Shown in pieces: positions 44,578 through 56,500 of a stretch of 64,000 bases of DNA (positions within the stretch are counted from its first letter, which is position 1; the number at the start of each line of letters is the position of its first letter). Under the pieces are notes generated by a model. It saw only the letters and a list, made by a program, of their open reading frames with translations. It was not told the origin of the DNA and did no database searches. Source of the stretch: Allolobophora icterica (lineage: Eukaryota > Annelida > Clitellata > Crassiclitellata > Lumbricidae); the NCBI GenBank assembly GCA_963556255.1, contig OY744608.1, positions 69,251,822 to 69,315,821 on the forward strand, written 5' to 3'. A program made the position numbers and the translations under genes.

Positions 44578-47500
44578 ATGGATTACTTGTCCTGGCCGGA
44601 CTATCTGATCCTGGTGGCATTCTTTGTCATCTCGGTTGGGATCGGCGTCTACCACTCCCTAACAGGTGGTCGACAGAAAACAACATCCGAGTTCATCATG
44701 GCAAATCGTGCCCTCAAGGTCCTACCGACCGCCATGTCGCTTCTGGTCTCCTTCCAATCGGCCATAAAGATTCTGGGAGCGACAGCAGAGATGTACAGCT
44801 ATGGATCGCAATATCTCCTTATGCTCATGTTCGCATTCCTGGTGGCCTTGGTGCTCACCATTCAGGTGGCCATTCCGTGGCTGTATCCACTGAAATTAGT
44901 CAGCGTCAACGAGGTAAATTTGACTTTTTCATTTTCGTCATTACCATCATCGTCATCAACACGACCGCGATTATTACGCTAGATATCATGAAAAGGGTTC
45001 GACGCAATAAATCATCAAGATTTGGTTGAAAGTTTTGAAGTTGTTAGAATTACAGGTATAACTTTCAGTGGTTCCAAAACTGTGTCGCACAGTTTATGAT
45101 TTGCAACTGTGTGAGTGCTGAAGCATTTATTTTTCTTGAAATGAAGATAATTAATGATTTTGAAAATATGTTTTTATTTTCACAAAATGCTTAAAGGAGA
45201 CTTCGAGTCAAACTTCCTAGTACTTTGTAGTTATAAATCATGAGATAATTGAGAAAATACACAAAATTGCGTGATGACTATTATGATTAAGACGCGTTTA
45301 TAAACCGACACTATCTAATCATCAACATCAATCGTTGGTGGTGACCACTTCTCAGTGAAGTACTTGCTCACTGCTCAGGCCTTGGTACTGAGCAGTGCTC
45401 ACTGCTCAGGGTCCCTGCACAGTTACCTCCTCAGGGGAAAAGGCTCGAATCTGTAGGCCTACTCTACGCGTTACAAGGCGAGCTTTCTAGCGAATCGGCT
45501 ATCATGTCCTTCAATCAGTTACCATGCCCCAACATCATGGCCATAATCAACAACGTGATATAGGCACTTGCCGGAAATCGTAGGTAAATGTCGGCTTTGT
45601 TCTATAGGCGAAGTCGATTGGATTACACAGTTCACAAGCACTCACCCAGTCAAGGCTTTTGCTACTGGTAAAGCAACAGGCTCGAGAACGTTGTTTTGTC
45701 CATCTTATTGCTGGTCGAGAGTGATCGAAAACTGGTTTGTGGACTTATCCCATCCGCCGGCGTCTAGCACAAAGTTCCCAAGTGGACTTTAAATAATGAA
45801 GGATGCAATTAAAATGATATTAAGTCGTCAAAACTTAATGGCAGTTTGATCCTGCTTTAACACGTGGAACCTACCTTAAACTAGCTCAAAACTGAGATAA
45901 TTATACCTAGTTTACAACAACAAAAATAATAGGCAAACTTATATATATAACGTAGCCCTATACGTGAGATAGACCTATGTATGATGATGAGTTGTCTGCC
46001 CGAAGGCAGGTCCATTGGCTCTATGCCAAGAGGGGATGGGGTGAGCGATGTCGTTTCCTGTTGCCTTCCTCACAGACAGTTGTGGGTGAGCAGCTTGTTC
46101 AAGGTCGCTACGCAATGGCTTGAGGTAGATTCAAACGTGCGAACCTCCGGTTACATGGAAATGCGGATTCTGTTGAGCGAACTTAAGATATGCCAACTGA
46201 AAAGGGGAGATTAATGAGTCTGATGATAGATGAGTGTGCATGCGATCCATGACTATCCGTTCAAGGATTTTAGATATAAATTGTAGATATGAATAGATGG
46301 TGGATGACAAAAAACCATTTTATGCCAGACGACTTTGCATCTAATTTTGATTCGTAAAAGCTATTGCGTTCTTGTAGCATTTTCTTCTGCAATTTATCTG
46401 CCTCCAAGTCAGCGATCTAGGCCTATTCGTCCGCTCTTTCCCATTTCGACCTATCGCTTATTATAACATTTGCTTGGTTCAGCTCGTCCTCTGACGAACA
46501 TTCTTGCTAAATTACCTTGGCCAATACTTCTGGCGAATGCTGACGTTTTTCTATCAGCAGAGTGCTGACTTTATTGCATGACATTATCTTGGTATGCCAA
46601 TCGAATATTTTTCCATGCTATATCCTCTGCCTGAATCACGATCTTTAATAATTGTACATTCCTCTAAAACCTGGAACATTTCCTCCATGCCCTTTTCCCA
46701 AGCCCTTTTCAGACTGAACCGTAATTTGTAATTTGTAAGAGATCATTTCTAAAGCACCTCTTCAAGAGAGCTCATCAGTGTACCAGAATGTATATTTGTG
46801 CTCTTAAATCACTTTTGTCACTAATGCTCAAAGGGTTCTGTTCCAATGCAGAGATGCAAGCATAAATGCGCATATGCACTTGTTCTGATGTATGACAATG
46901 CGTTTCTTGTCATTCTAGTACTTCGAGCGTCGCTTCAAGTCAAAGTCTGTAAGAATTTTGGCAGCCATCACCTCGATCATCTCAGGAGTAAGATTTTTAA
47001 AAATGACTGAATCTTTAAAACAGATACTTCCTTATAGTGTCAGTATATTTCAATATTTCCTATCAATTATAACCATTTTTCGTCTAAGTTCTGTGATGCT
47101 GCTATTAAATAACGAAACTGTTAAGTTCATAAGTGCTCTCTTAGCCTTCTATCATTTTTGCATATTCTCTGTACAGAGTATTGCGAAATTGTTAACATTC
47201 CATGATAACATTTACTTACTGGTTTTGTACAGATTGTGTACATGGGTGCCGCGATGTACGCCCCTTCGGCAGCTTTAGAATCAGGTATGTTGACATATCG
47301 CAATACTATATTATCAGTTGAGAATTTATTTACATCGACATCAAGTTTCTCTTCAGGTATTGCGAATCTGTTATATACAGTGATGGGCAATAGTTAACTA
47401 AAAAGTTGCTAACTTTCAGTTTAACTAAAAATTTTAGTTAAGGATGAAATTTAACTAAAAAATAGTTTAGTTAAAACCATAGTTTAACTAAAACATTTTA

Positions 47501-50500
47501 GTTGGTAACTAAAAAGTTTAACTAAAAAATCAGCAATACGCAACTATCTTTCCACATTGAACATTGAACACTGTCAGCAAAAAACATTTTAACACTGCGT
47601 GGTTTTAGCAATAGGGCCTAACAGCCTGTGTTTTCAAATTCATACACTACTTACAGTACACATGTAACTGTATGTCAGAACAGTACACATTGCATAGTTT
47701 GAAGGTGAAATTGTGATTGACGCTTTGCATTATTACAGTTCACTTAACGTCTTTTATTGTGAAAATGTTTGTCGTAAAAAGTTGGAGAAAAGTTGGAAAA
47801 AGTTTAACTCCTTTTTTTAGTTTAGTTAATTAATTTCCAAAATCAGTTGCCAACTTTAGTTAAACTGTGTTTTTAGTTGGAAAATAGTTTTAGTTTAACT
47901 AACAAAACATAGTTTAGTGCCCATCACTGGTTATATAATTTAACGATGTGACAACTATATGGTCACGCAAAAACTAACAAACAACATAATATTGGACTTC
48001 AGTAATACTTATGCAGAAAGGGTCAGGCGCAGTCAACCATCTTAATTACACCATGTTGTCAATGAGGTAGCATGTTGTACACATATTATCTCTCCTTGGA
48101 AAGTGAAAAACATTCTTGCTACGATAAATCAGGCCCGAATTAGGTGAGAAAGATAATTGGCTGCTCCCATCACAAACGTGTACGAGCCGTGAAGTCCTGC
48201 CGCTTAAATTACCCACTCAATTCATCTGGTTTGGCACCCCTCAGCAACTCAAAAAGCTTGATTTCGTGCTCCTGTCTGATAGGTTTCCTCACTTCACTTT
48301 CTCGTCCAGTGTTCGTGACTTAGGTGTCACTCTGGACAGCGCGCTCACTTTTGCTGAGCACATTTCCAACCTCACCCGCTCCTCTTACTTCCACTTAAGG
48401 CGTCTCCGGGCTATTCGGCGGTCTCTCTCATCTTCGACCTTCACCTCAATTGTTCATGCATTCGTGTGCTCTCGGATTGACTACTGTAATTCTCTCCTTA
48501 TTGGCCTTCCCAAGATCCGTCTTTCTCCTCTCCAGTCCGTACTCAATGCTGCTGCTGCTAGACTCATTGCCCGCCTTCTTCGGTTCTCTCATATCTCCAC
48601 CTTCATGGTTGAACACCTCCATTAGCTCCCTCTCTCTGCCCGTATACAATTCAAAGTGCTTATTCTTGTGCTTAAATCTCAGCTGGGTCTTGCTCCACAG
48701 TACTTACGTGATCTGTTTCAACGGCCTCATTCTGCTGCTTCGCTGCGTCGTCTCCGATCTTCTGATCGTCTTGACCTCTTAGTTCCTCGTGTCAGGACAA
48801 CTATGGCTCAGTCCAGGTCCTTTGCCTGCATAGGTCCCTCACTTTGGAACCGACTTCCTCCTTCTGTCCGCACCACCATCTCTCTGGTAGCGTTGCTTCT
48901 TCCTTTTCTCACCTTAAATCCTGCTTTTTCTCTCGGGGTCTCGCGCACTGGGAGCGCCTCTGAATGGTATATACCGTGAGAGGCGCTTTATAAATGCCCA
49001 TATACAATATAATATATATACTGTCTGTAGACGATCCCAGAATACAGTCGGCTGGCGATGAGTTGTTGGTACGGCGCCAATGCTGCTGAAAGGAAATGCC
49101 ACAGATTATGATGAATAACATTTCTGTAAACCTGATTGGAGATATCAAGCCTCATTGCATACAGCGTGTTTGACGAATGAACATTTCTGTATGCCTGATT
49201 GGAAATAATATCATGTTTGATGAATCAATATTCCAGTAAACCTGATTGGAGATATTGTGTTAGCAGTATCACTCAAACCTAGGTCCACGTATAGCTTTAC
49301 AGACGTACGTATATATCACAAACTATGCATACCTGCAGACGGTTTTAAGCGCTACACTTTTCTTTCCTATGATAAATTATGTCAACACCCTTCTAGTGTA
49401 TGTTGCGACTGCTTTCCTGTGAGTTTTTAATTTTCTCTTCTAGAGTGACCCATCTAGAACTGATGTTGAACTTTTTTAATCAAGCACCTTCGTTCACTTG
49501 TTTATCTTTGTTTCAGCAACTGGACTTCCAATTACGGTCTCGATTCCAGTCATGGCTGTCGTTGCTGTGACCTATACGGCTTTGGTGAGTTGCCAACTCA
49601 AACAGTTTGCTACCAACCAATGTCCACGTTCAGTAAACAATTATGAACAGTAGCCTGCTATATTCAATAGCACATGACGCATAATTAGGCACTGGTGATC
49701 AGCTTGTTGGATCCACGTCAAACGTAGCCATAAATCTAGGTTTCATTTGAGACCGAGAGACATTTTAAATCGATACTAGTCCTACGGACTACTTTTCTGG
49801 ATATTGACCTGATTACGGCTTGGTTTTGGAGTGCCATCGGTTGATACCTTGTGCATTAGATACCGGCGCAATAGAAGTTACTACATTAGGCCTACAATTA
49901 GAAATTTGTAGCATGATTCCAATTTGGTTGCTCCCTTCAGAGGATATGAGATTGCAGTTAAGCATAAGCACAAGCACAACTAGCACCTGAGTGATATTGA
50001 AGTTTGGCTTTGATTCTACTTTCGATAGCCTACCAGGCTGGTTAAAATCTCAGGTTTTTAAAGCCAAATACTCCGACTTACCAAGCGATTACACGTATTC
50101 ATTGGCTACTTTACGTTACAGGGTGGAATGAGAGCCGTAATCTGGACAGACGTGTTCCAATGTGTCATCATGATCGGTGGACTAATTGCGATTCTCATTA
50201 AGGTCTGATATTTTCGCAATACGTAGATGAGTTTGTACCGTTGTTTGTATTGATGTTGGCTATGCGCTTCAGCCCAAACTCTAGCCCAAACTTCAAACCA
50301 AACTTCAGCTTCAGTTCAAACTCCAGCCCAACTTCCAGGACGACACATGTGAGAGATATTGAGCATACTGCTCGCCCGATCTGAAATATGTAGCGGTTTC
50401 TTATGTTGATTTGCCCTACCTCGCTTTTTCTTGTTTACTTAATCGACTTTATTTTACTTTTCCTTTCCTCACCTCACCTTGCCATGCCTTACTCGGATTT

Positions 50501-53500
50501 ATAGTTCAGATGTTTACGTTGATAGGGATTGGTTGTTGTTGGAGGATTTGGAAACGTCTTCAGGATTTGTTCGGAAACGGGACGTTTGGACTGGGTTGAG
50601 TATGTATTCTTCTGCCAACGTAAAGTTTTGTAATGCACTCCATTGATTATAATTTAAATTGTATATGGACATTGTTTGACTTGAGCTTATGGGAATAAAT
50701 TGTGGCCTGGTATGATTGGATGCAATACTATGTGAAATGTAAATACAGACCGCAACTTTTGTTCAAAACTAAGACACTCGACTGTTTCAGAATATGCTGT
50801 CTGAGAAAGATCCTTCGCATTCTTGACATGCAACATGTAAACAATCTCGATGATTAGATTCGTGGAAAAGGTTCTCGCAGAGAGAGCTAGGTGGAGAATG
50901 AATTATGCTTTAGTAATGATTTGACGTTTATATGGCTGAACTGGAAGAAGATGTGTCAGCCCAGTGGCGGACTGACCACTGTGTCCGTGTGCCATGGCAC
51001 AGTAACCCCCATTGATTTAGCGCGCGAGACTCATAGTTCAGAAAGGCATTAATTATACGTCTGAGACTTTTCCATTTCATAATTTCTTAGAACTAAAGAG
51101 GAAACAATGTGCATCAGAAAGCCAATCAAACAGTTTACAAAATAAAACTCATAAACATTAAGAGTTGCTTTTTGAGGTCTGTCCTTATTATTAATATTGT
51201 TAGTATTTATATTATTTTTATTATGTGCAGGACATGTCTAAAATAAATTAATTCGTATAGTGCCGCATTTTATGGGCCACGTTGGGTCTGGGGCCTTTTG
51301 CGTGATTGAAATGGCAAGGGGCCCAAAATGGTTCCAGTCCGACTCTCCGTCAGCCTCTGGCAATCTTTGAGCTGGAGGTCACAAAGTAACAACAGAAGTG
51401 TCAATTTATGAGCACAATTATACAATGACATATTTTTCATACTTTCTATCTCTACTAAAGATATAATAAGAAAACAAACACAGCCAACCCTGACGCTGTC
51501 GACCACAGCACAAAGCAATACAGACTGGTCGATTTATTGGAGACGGGAATTCTGATTTCATGGTCAATAATTATTAATTAACCATTGAGGGACGTGTTGC
51601 ACGCAGCCCACGACGTAATGTCAGGTTGGCTCAAGGCGCTATAAAAATAACCAGTTGCATGTATGCATACATATTAAGAATGAGAAGTATTTGGTCAATA
51701 CCTTGACGTGTACAATAATTATTAATGCCAAATGACGACCTATGTGTGTTTCCGTGTGGCTTAATACTTTCTTCCTGTTTAGCTGGAGTCCGGATCCGAC
51801 AGTTCGACACACCGTCTGGGGATTTCTGTTTGGCTATTCGCTTACATGGTTCAGCGTCTACGGCTTCTCACAGGCTTCTGTTCAACGTTTCTCGGCCACA
51901 AAGACTCTAACACAAGCCAAACTGTAAGCACAGCTGTGTCTCTTGCACAAAACATTTGTCCACCGTTGTATGAATTCTGGTTTCTGTCACCCGTCGTAAT
52001 TCGGACTGTTGTGATTAGGACAGATTTGATCAGATTTAGAGTAGATTGTGTTAGATCAGATCTAGATTATACGTTCAGGTTTTCAGGTAGTCTTGCGAAC
52101 AAAACAAAGAAGTTAATAAATGAATAATATGCTGGCATATTGATTAACGATTATTACCATAATCATCGTAATCGTAAACTCGACAATTCTAAAGCGCTAT
52201 TCTAAACCTAAACGCAGAGCACCAGCTTATTCAGGAGCGCTGCGTCTTATCAGAGGGAGATCTATATCCAGTGGAGATCCGAGTTCGGTTGCCAGAGAGA
52301 CCAAAGACATGAGGTTAGGCGGCTGCTAACGCGGGTTTTGATGAGGAATAGAAAGCTTGGAAGGCGGAGGACCGGATGAATTAGGTATTCAAGGTTAAGA
52401 ATTCTTGAGGAGATCAAAGTTCAATTTGTAATGGAAAACCTGGATTGTAAGTAGATGAAGCGCGGTCGTCGATGTTCCAGCTATCGTTATGAATTTCGTC
52501 ACCATCATTATCATCGCTTCTTGTTATCTGTAGAGCAATGGCCTTGAACCTTCCCGCCTTTTTCTTCATCAGCCTCACCGTTTGCCTCATTGGACTCATC
52601 GTCGTTGCCTACTACACCTCCATCGGCTGCGACCCAATGGCCAATCGCGAAATCAGGAACACCAATCAGGTTCAGTTATGCGTAACACCTTTCAGAAATC
52701 CGTTCAAAGATATCTTTCCAGGTTTGCCTTTGCTGGATACACCAGCAGGAATCGCCTTACTCAAGAGCTGCGGCTCGAGCTCCTGAGCCGAGTTTGTAAC
52801 TTCCACAGTTTCGCAAGCGGCTGAAATCTGATTCAATTAACAGTGATTTCATTGGTTCGGGTCGGGAGAGCCACTGATGAGTTTATTCTCAAGTGGTGCT
52901 TTATAAATGTCACGTTGCAATTACAATTTTGGTTGTAATCATATGAGTATGTGCGTATTCAAAATTATTTCCAAGTAATAAATTAGGTTAGCCTATGTAA
53001 GCAATCATTCTTGAACTAAAAACATTCTGTTCGTGAACTATAGTCTTGTCTTTCTGATGTCTGTGAAGTGCAATCTACGACTACACAAATGCATGCAATC
53101 GTGAAATGTCTACACGTCTGGCGTATTGGCCGTCTTTATTGAGACTGTTACCGTAACTCAGTGAGGATAATTTAAACAAAATAGTTATAGGCCCCTAGAG
53201 TTACAGGTGAACTGGAAGACCAAAATGAACTCATAAAATAGTTACAAAAAGTATAATTCCGCATTAAGTACAGATGCCCTAGCAAGGGCCCATTTCCTTG
53301 ACGTAGGCGCTAGATCCGGGGTTGAAGGAATCACATAATCCTGTACATGGAGGCGCAGTACCTCTCAGCTTACGCCAGCAACAAAGTATTCTGCTCGATG
53401 GCAGAGATAAGTGCAAGCAAACAACCTGCTCAGAGTCGTCGCAACAAAAAGGTCATGTAAATTATAGACAACTGTTTCGCACAGACACCAAGGTCGCTGC

Positions 53501-56500
53501 CCAAACAAAATTATAAGCAGATCTTATGAGCTCGTCGGTCGTAATTTCCTCACCTTTCTAGAGCACGGGAGACTTTAAAAATAGGAGATTAAAGGAACTA
53601 GGCCTAATTGCATGGCGTGACATCTATAAAGTGGTCACTCGAAAGACTTATGAAGTTGGGGTAATGCTGAAATTAAATGAATTAGATAGCTAATCTATAG
53701 GTTAATGTATTTATGTTGCGATGCATTTGCAGTTGTTGCCTCGTTTTGTGTTGAAAATGTTTGCCGATGCTCCTGGTTTTGCTGGACTTTTTCTGGCCAC
53801 ACTTTACGGAGGAGCTCTGAGGTACCTGATTTGGTCGTTATCATATGTATTCTCATTCTTGTCGTCGTTGTCACATTTATCATTGTTGCCATCACCATGT
53901 CATGTTATTCAATTTCAAATCCTGCTCATTCTGAATAAAGTCAATAACAGTTACTGCGGAACTTTTGAGCTCTCGATCTACCGGTCACTCTATGGAGTCT
54001 ATGAGTATAATTATAGGCATTCCTCTGCGCTTTTCCTATTTCGAGAAATCTTCTTTGCTTGCTGCCAACCGGAAAAGAAAAATGTTGTCCAGTCCAGAAA
54101 TAATGAATTTATGAATTTATTTTGCATTTGTATTTCTTATTTGGTTGATTTGTTTTATATTGACAGCTCAGTGTCATCGTCGTTGAGTGGAGCTGCTGCT
54201 AACTGTTGGGAAGATATTCTTGAATGGAAACTAAAGCACTTGCCTGAGTCTCGTAAAGCTCTGATCAACCGATTCCTAGGTCAGTTGATCTCTTCTACAA
54301 ATCATGTTTCACCTCATTAGGGATGCATTAGCCATGGCGCTCAGGCTGTCAGGTGTTCTTTCCTGTCTTCATTGGTACCTCTGGCTTTAATTGTTCTTAC
54401 TAATTTATTTGTCTGCAATGCCTTCATTTGAGCTGTTGCCCGATCAACGAAAATTGGCAACGAACAGTAATGGGCATTGAACTAATTTTTTAGTTAAACT
54501 AAAACTATTTTCCAACTAAAAAAATAGTTTAAAAAAAGTTGGCAACTGATTTTGGAAATTATTTAACTAAACTAAAAAGTAGTTAAACTTTTTCCAATTT
54601 CTTTCCAATTTTTTACGACAAACATTTTCACAATGATAGAGGTTAAATGAACTGTAATAATGCAATTTCACCTTCAAACTATGCAATGTGTATTGTTCTA
54701 TCATACAGTTACAGGAGTACTGTAAGTAGTGTAGGAATTTGAAAACACAGGCTGTTAATACTAAAATCATAATAATAATAAACGTTTATTAAACTAAAAC
54801 TGACAAGTTCGCAGTTAGATTAAATTATTATAGTAGTAACAGATAATAACACGTTTAACAGGAATCGAATTTAGCGCTCCAATCTGCCCTACTGTTCATT
54901 TAACAGCCCCCTCCCAGGTAGTGAAAAGGTCAAGTCCTTCTAATCTTTTTGTCGGCGTGTTACCATTCAACCATCTCTCCTCCCCAGTAAAACACCGATG
55001 GAACTCACAAACTGGACAGCTAATTCCACAGCTTCGGAAGAGCCACAGAGTGTGCGCGAGAGCTCAACACTGTTTTGCTGAGAGGCAGAGCAAAAACAAC
55101 AATGGTAGCTGTTTATGGGGTGCAGCATTTGATGGCAAACCCTAATCCTGACTTCTCGTGTTGGTCAATATGCATCTTCGCGCTTTGACTTCCAACACCT
55201 GGACAACGCTTTGGAAGATGTCGTTGCTTTTGGAGAAGGATAATTAAGTAGTGATTATCTAATTATTAGCCTACTTTGCATCACCTAACTTTGCCTAATC
55301 TCATCTTAAATTATCTAATTTTGCAACATGCTATCTTACCTATCCTGCTGTACCTAACGTAAATTGTAGTGGTCGTGTTTGGCTTTGCTGCAACTGGACT
55401 GGCCTTCATAGCAGCTGCCGTTCCCGGTCCAATTTCTCAGGTAGAATAACACTGCCCTCTAAACGGGGAACATCGTCGTTTTCATTGTAATCAACATTGT
55501 CATCATCATTCTAATAATCGTCGTCATCATTGACTTTGTCTTGAACGAACAGAGCTTTACATCGACGCTGTTTCAGGTTTAAGGTTAATTTTTGAAATCC
55601 GTTTTACATGATTTTGTAACTTGCACATTTACTATGACAGCGAAATAAAGCCCAAAGTAAAACCTCCTACTTTGTGCTAAGATGGACTGTATTTTTGTGC
55701 GTTTAGATCGCTGTTGCTCTAAGTGGTGCAATAATGGGACCTTTCGTAGGACTGTTTCTTCTTGGTGGACTCAACAGACACGCCAACTGGAAGGTTCGTT
55801 CGACATCTTCCAGCTCCTTTTTTTATTTCTCAGCGCGTGAGTTCACAATGGTGATTCACAGAAGCGACTATAGGTCTAACTAAAAACTAAATTACATTGC
55901 ATTAAATCAATCAATTTGACACGTCATATTGAAGCTACAGATGCAGCAAGTTGTACTTGTTGTAGGGAGCACTAGTTGGCGGAATCACAGGCTTGGTCTT
56001 TAGCGTTTGGTTGATCATTGGAGCTTTCACGTTGAAGAGAAAATATCCGACTCTTCCTCCTCTCAGCATCGATGGATGCATGAAGTCCAGTAATCTCGCC
56101 TTCCCAGAATATAACGTCACAAACTCCAGTTCAATCTACCACTTCGTCGACGATTCTCCGATTAACGCAACGATGACGTACTTCCGTCCGCTGACAAATC
56201 AAACAATCGGGGTAACGTCATTAAACCAGAATGCTATTGAACAATCGTTCCATTGTCGACAAGTAAATTTAAATCGTAACTGCTAAGAACCGCTTAATGA
56301 TTGATGTTATACTTCGATCGTATGGATAAATTCACCTACAGGCGAATACTGTTTGCTTCATGATGAACCTTTTGTTCTTAAAGACATTTCCAGTATCAGA
56401 AACAAGATGCGCGACGGACTTGCGCGAGAGGTTGGGGTAGAATTTCGTTTCCAAAGTGTGGCTCCAATTACGCCCCTCCCCAGTCGACTCAGCTATGCAT

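Noticed and set aside
44526..45029. Alternative 167-residue frame overlapping the first SLC5 exon
   Set aside because: It is an out-of-frame shadow. The other frame gives a clear SLC5 N-terminus that ends at a GT donor.
50411..50599. Separate 62-residue gene
   Set aside because: A different frame of 50526-50599 encodes VVVGGFGNVFRICSETGRLDW, the expected SLC5 segment, in phase with its neighbours.
50950..51360. Another hAT MITE starting cagtggcggac
   Set aside because: No matching inverted right end or 8-bp duplication could be found.
52582..52824. 80-residue frame over SLC5 exon 8 and its intron
   Set aside because: It is out of frame with the transmembrane segment and runs through the splice donor into intron.
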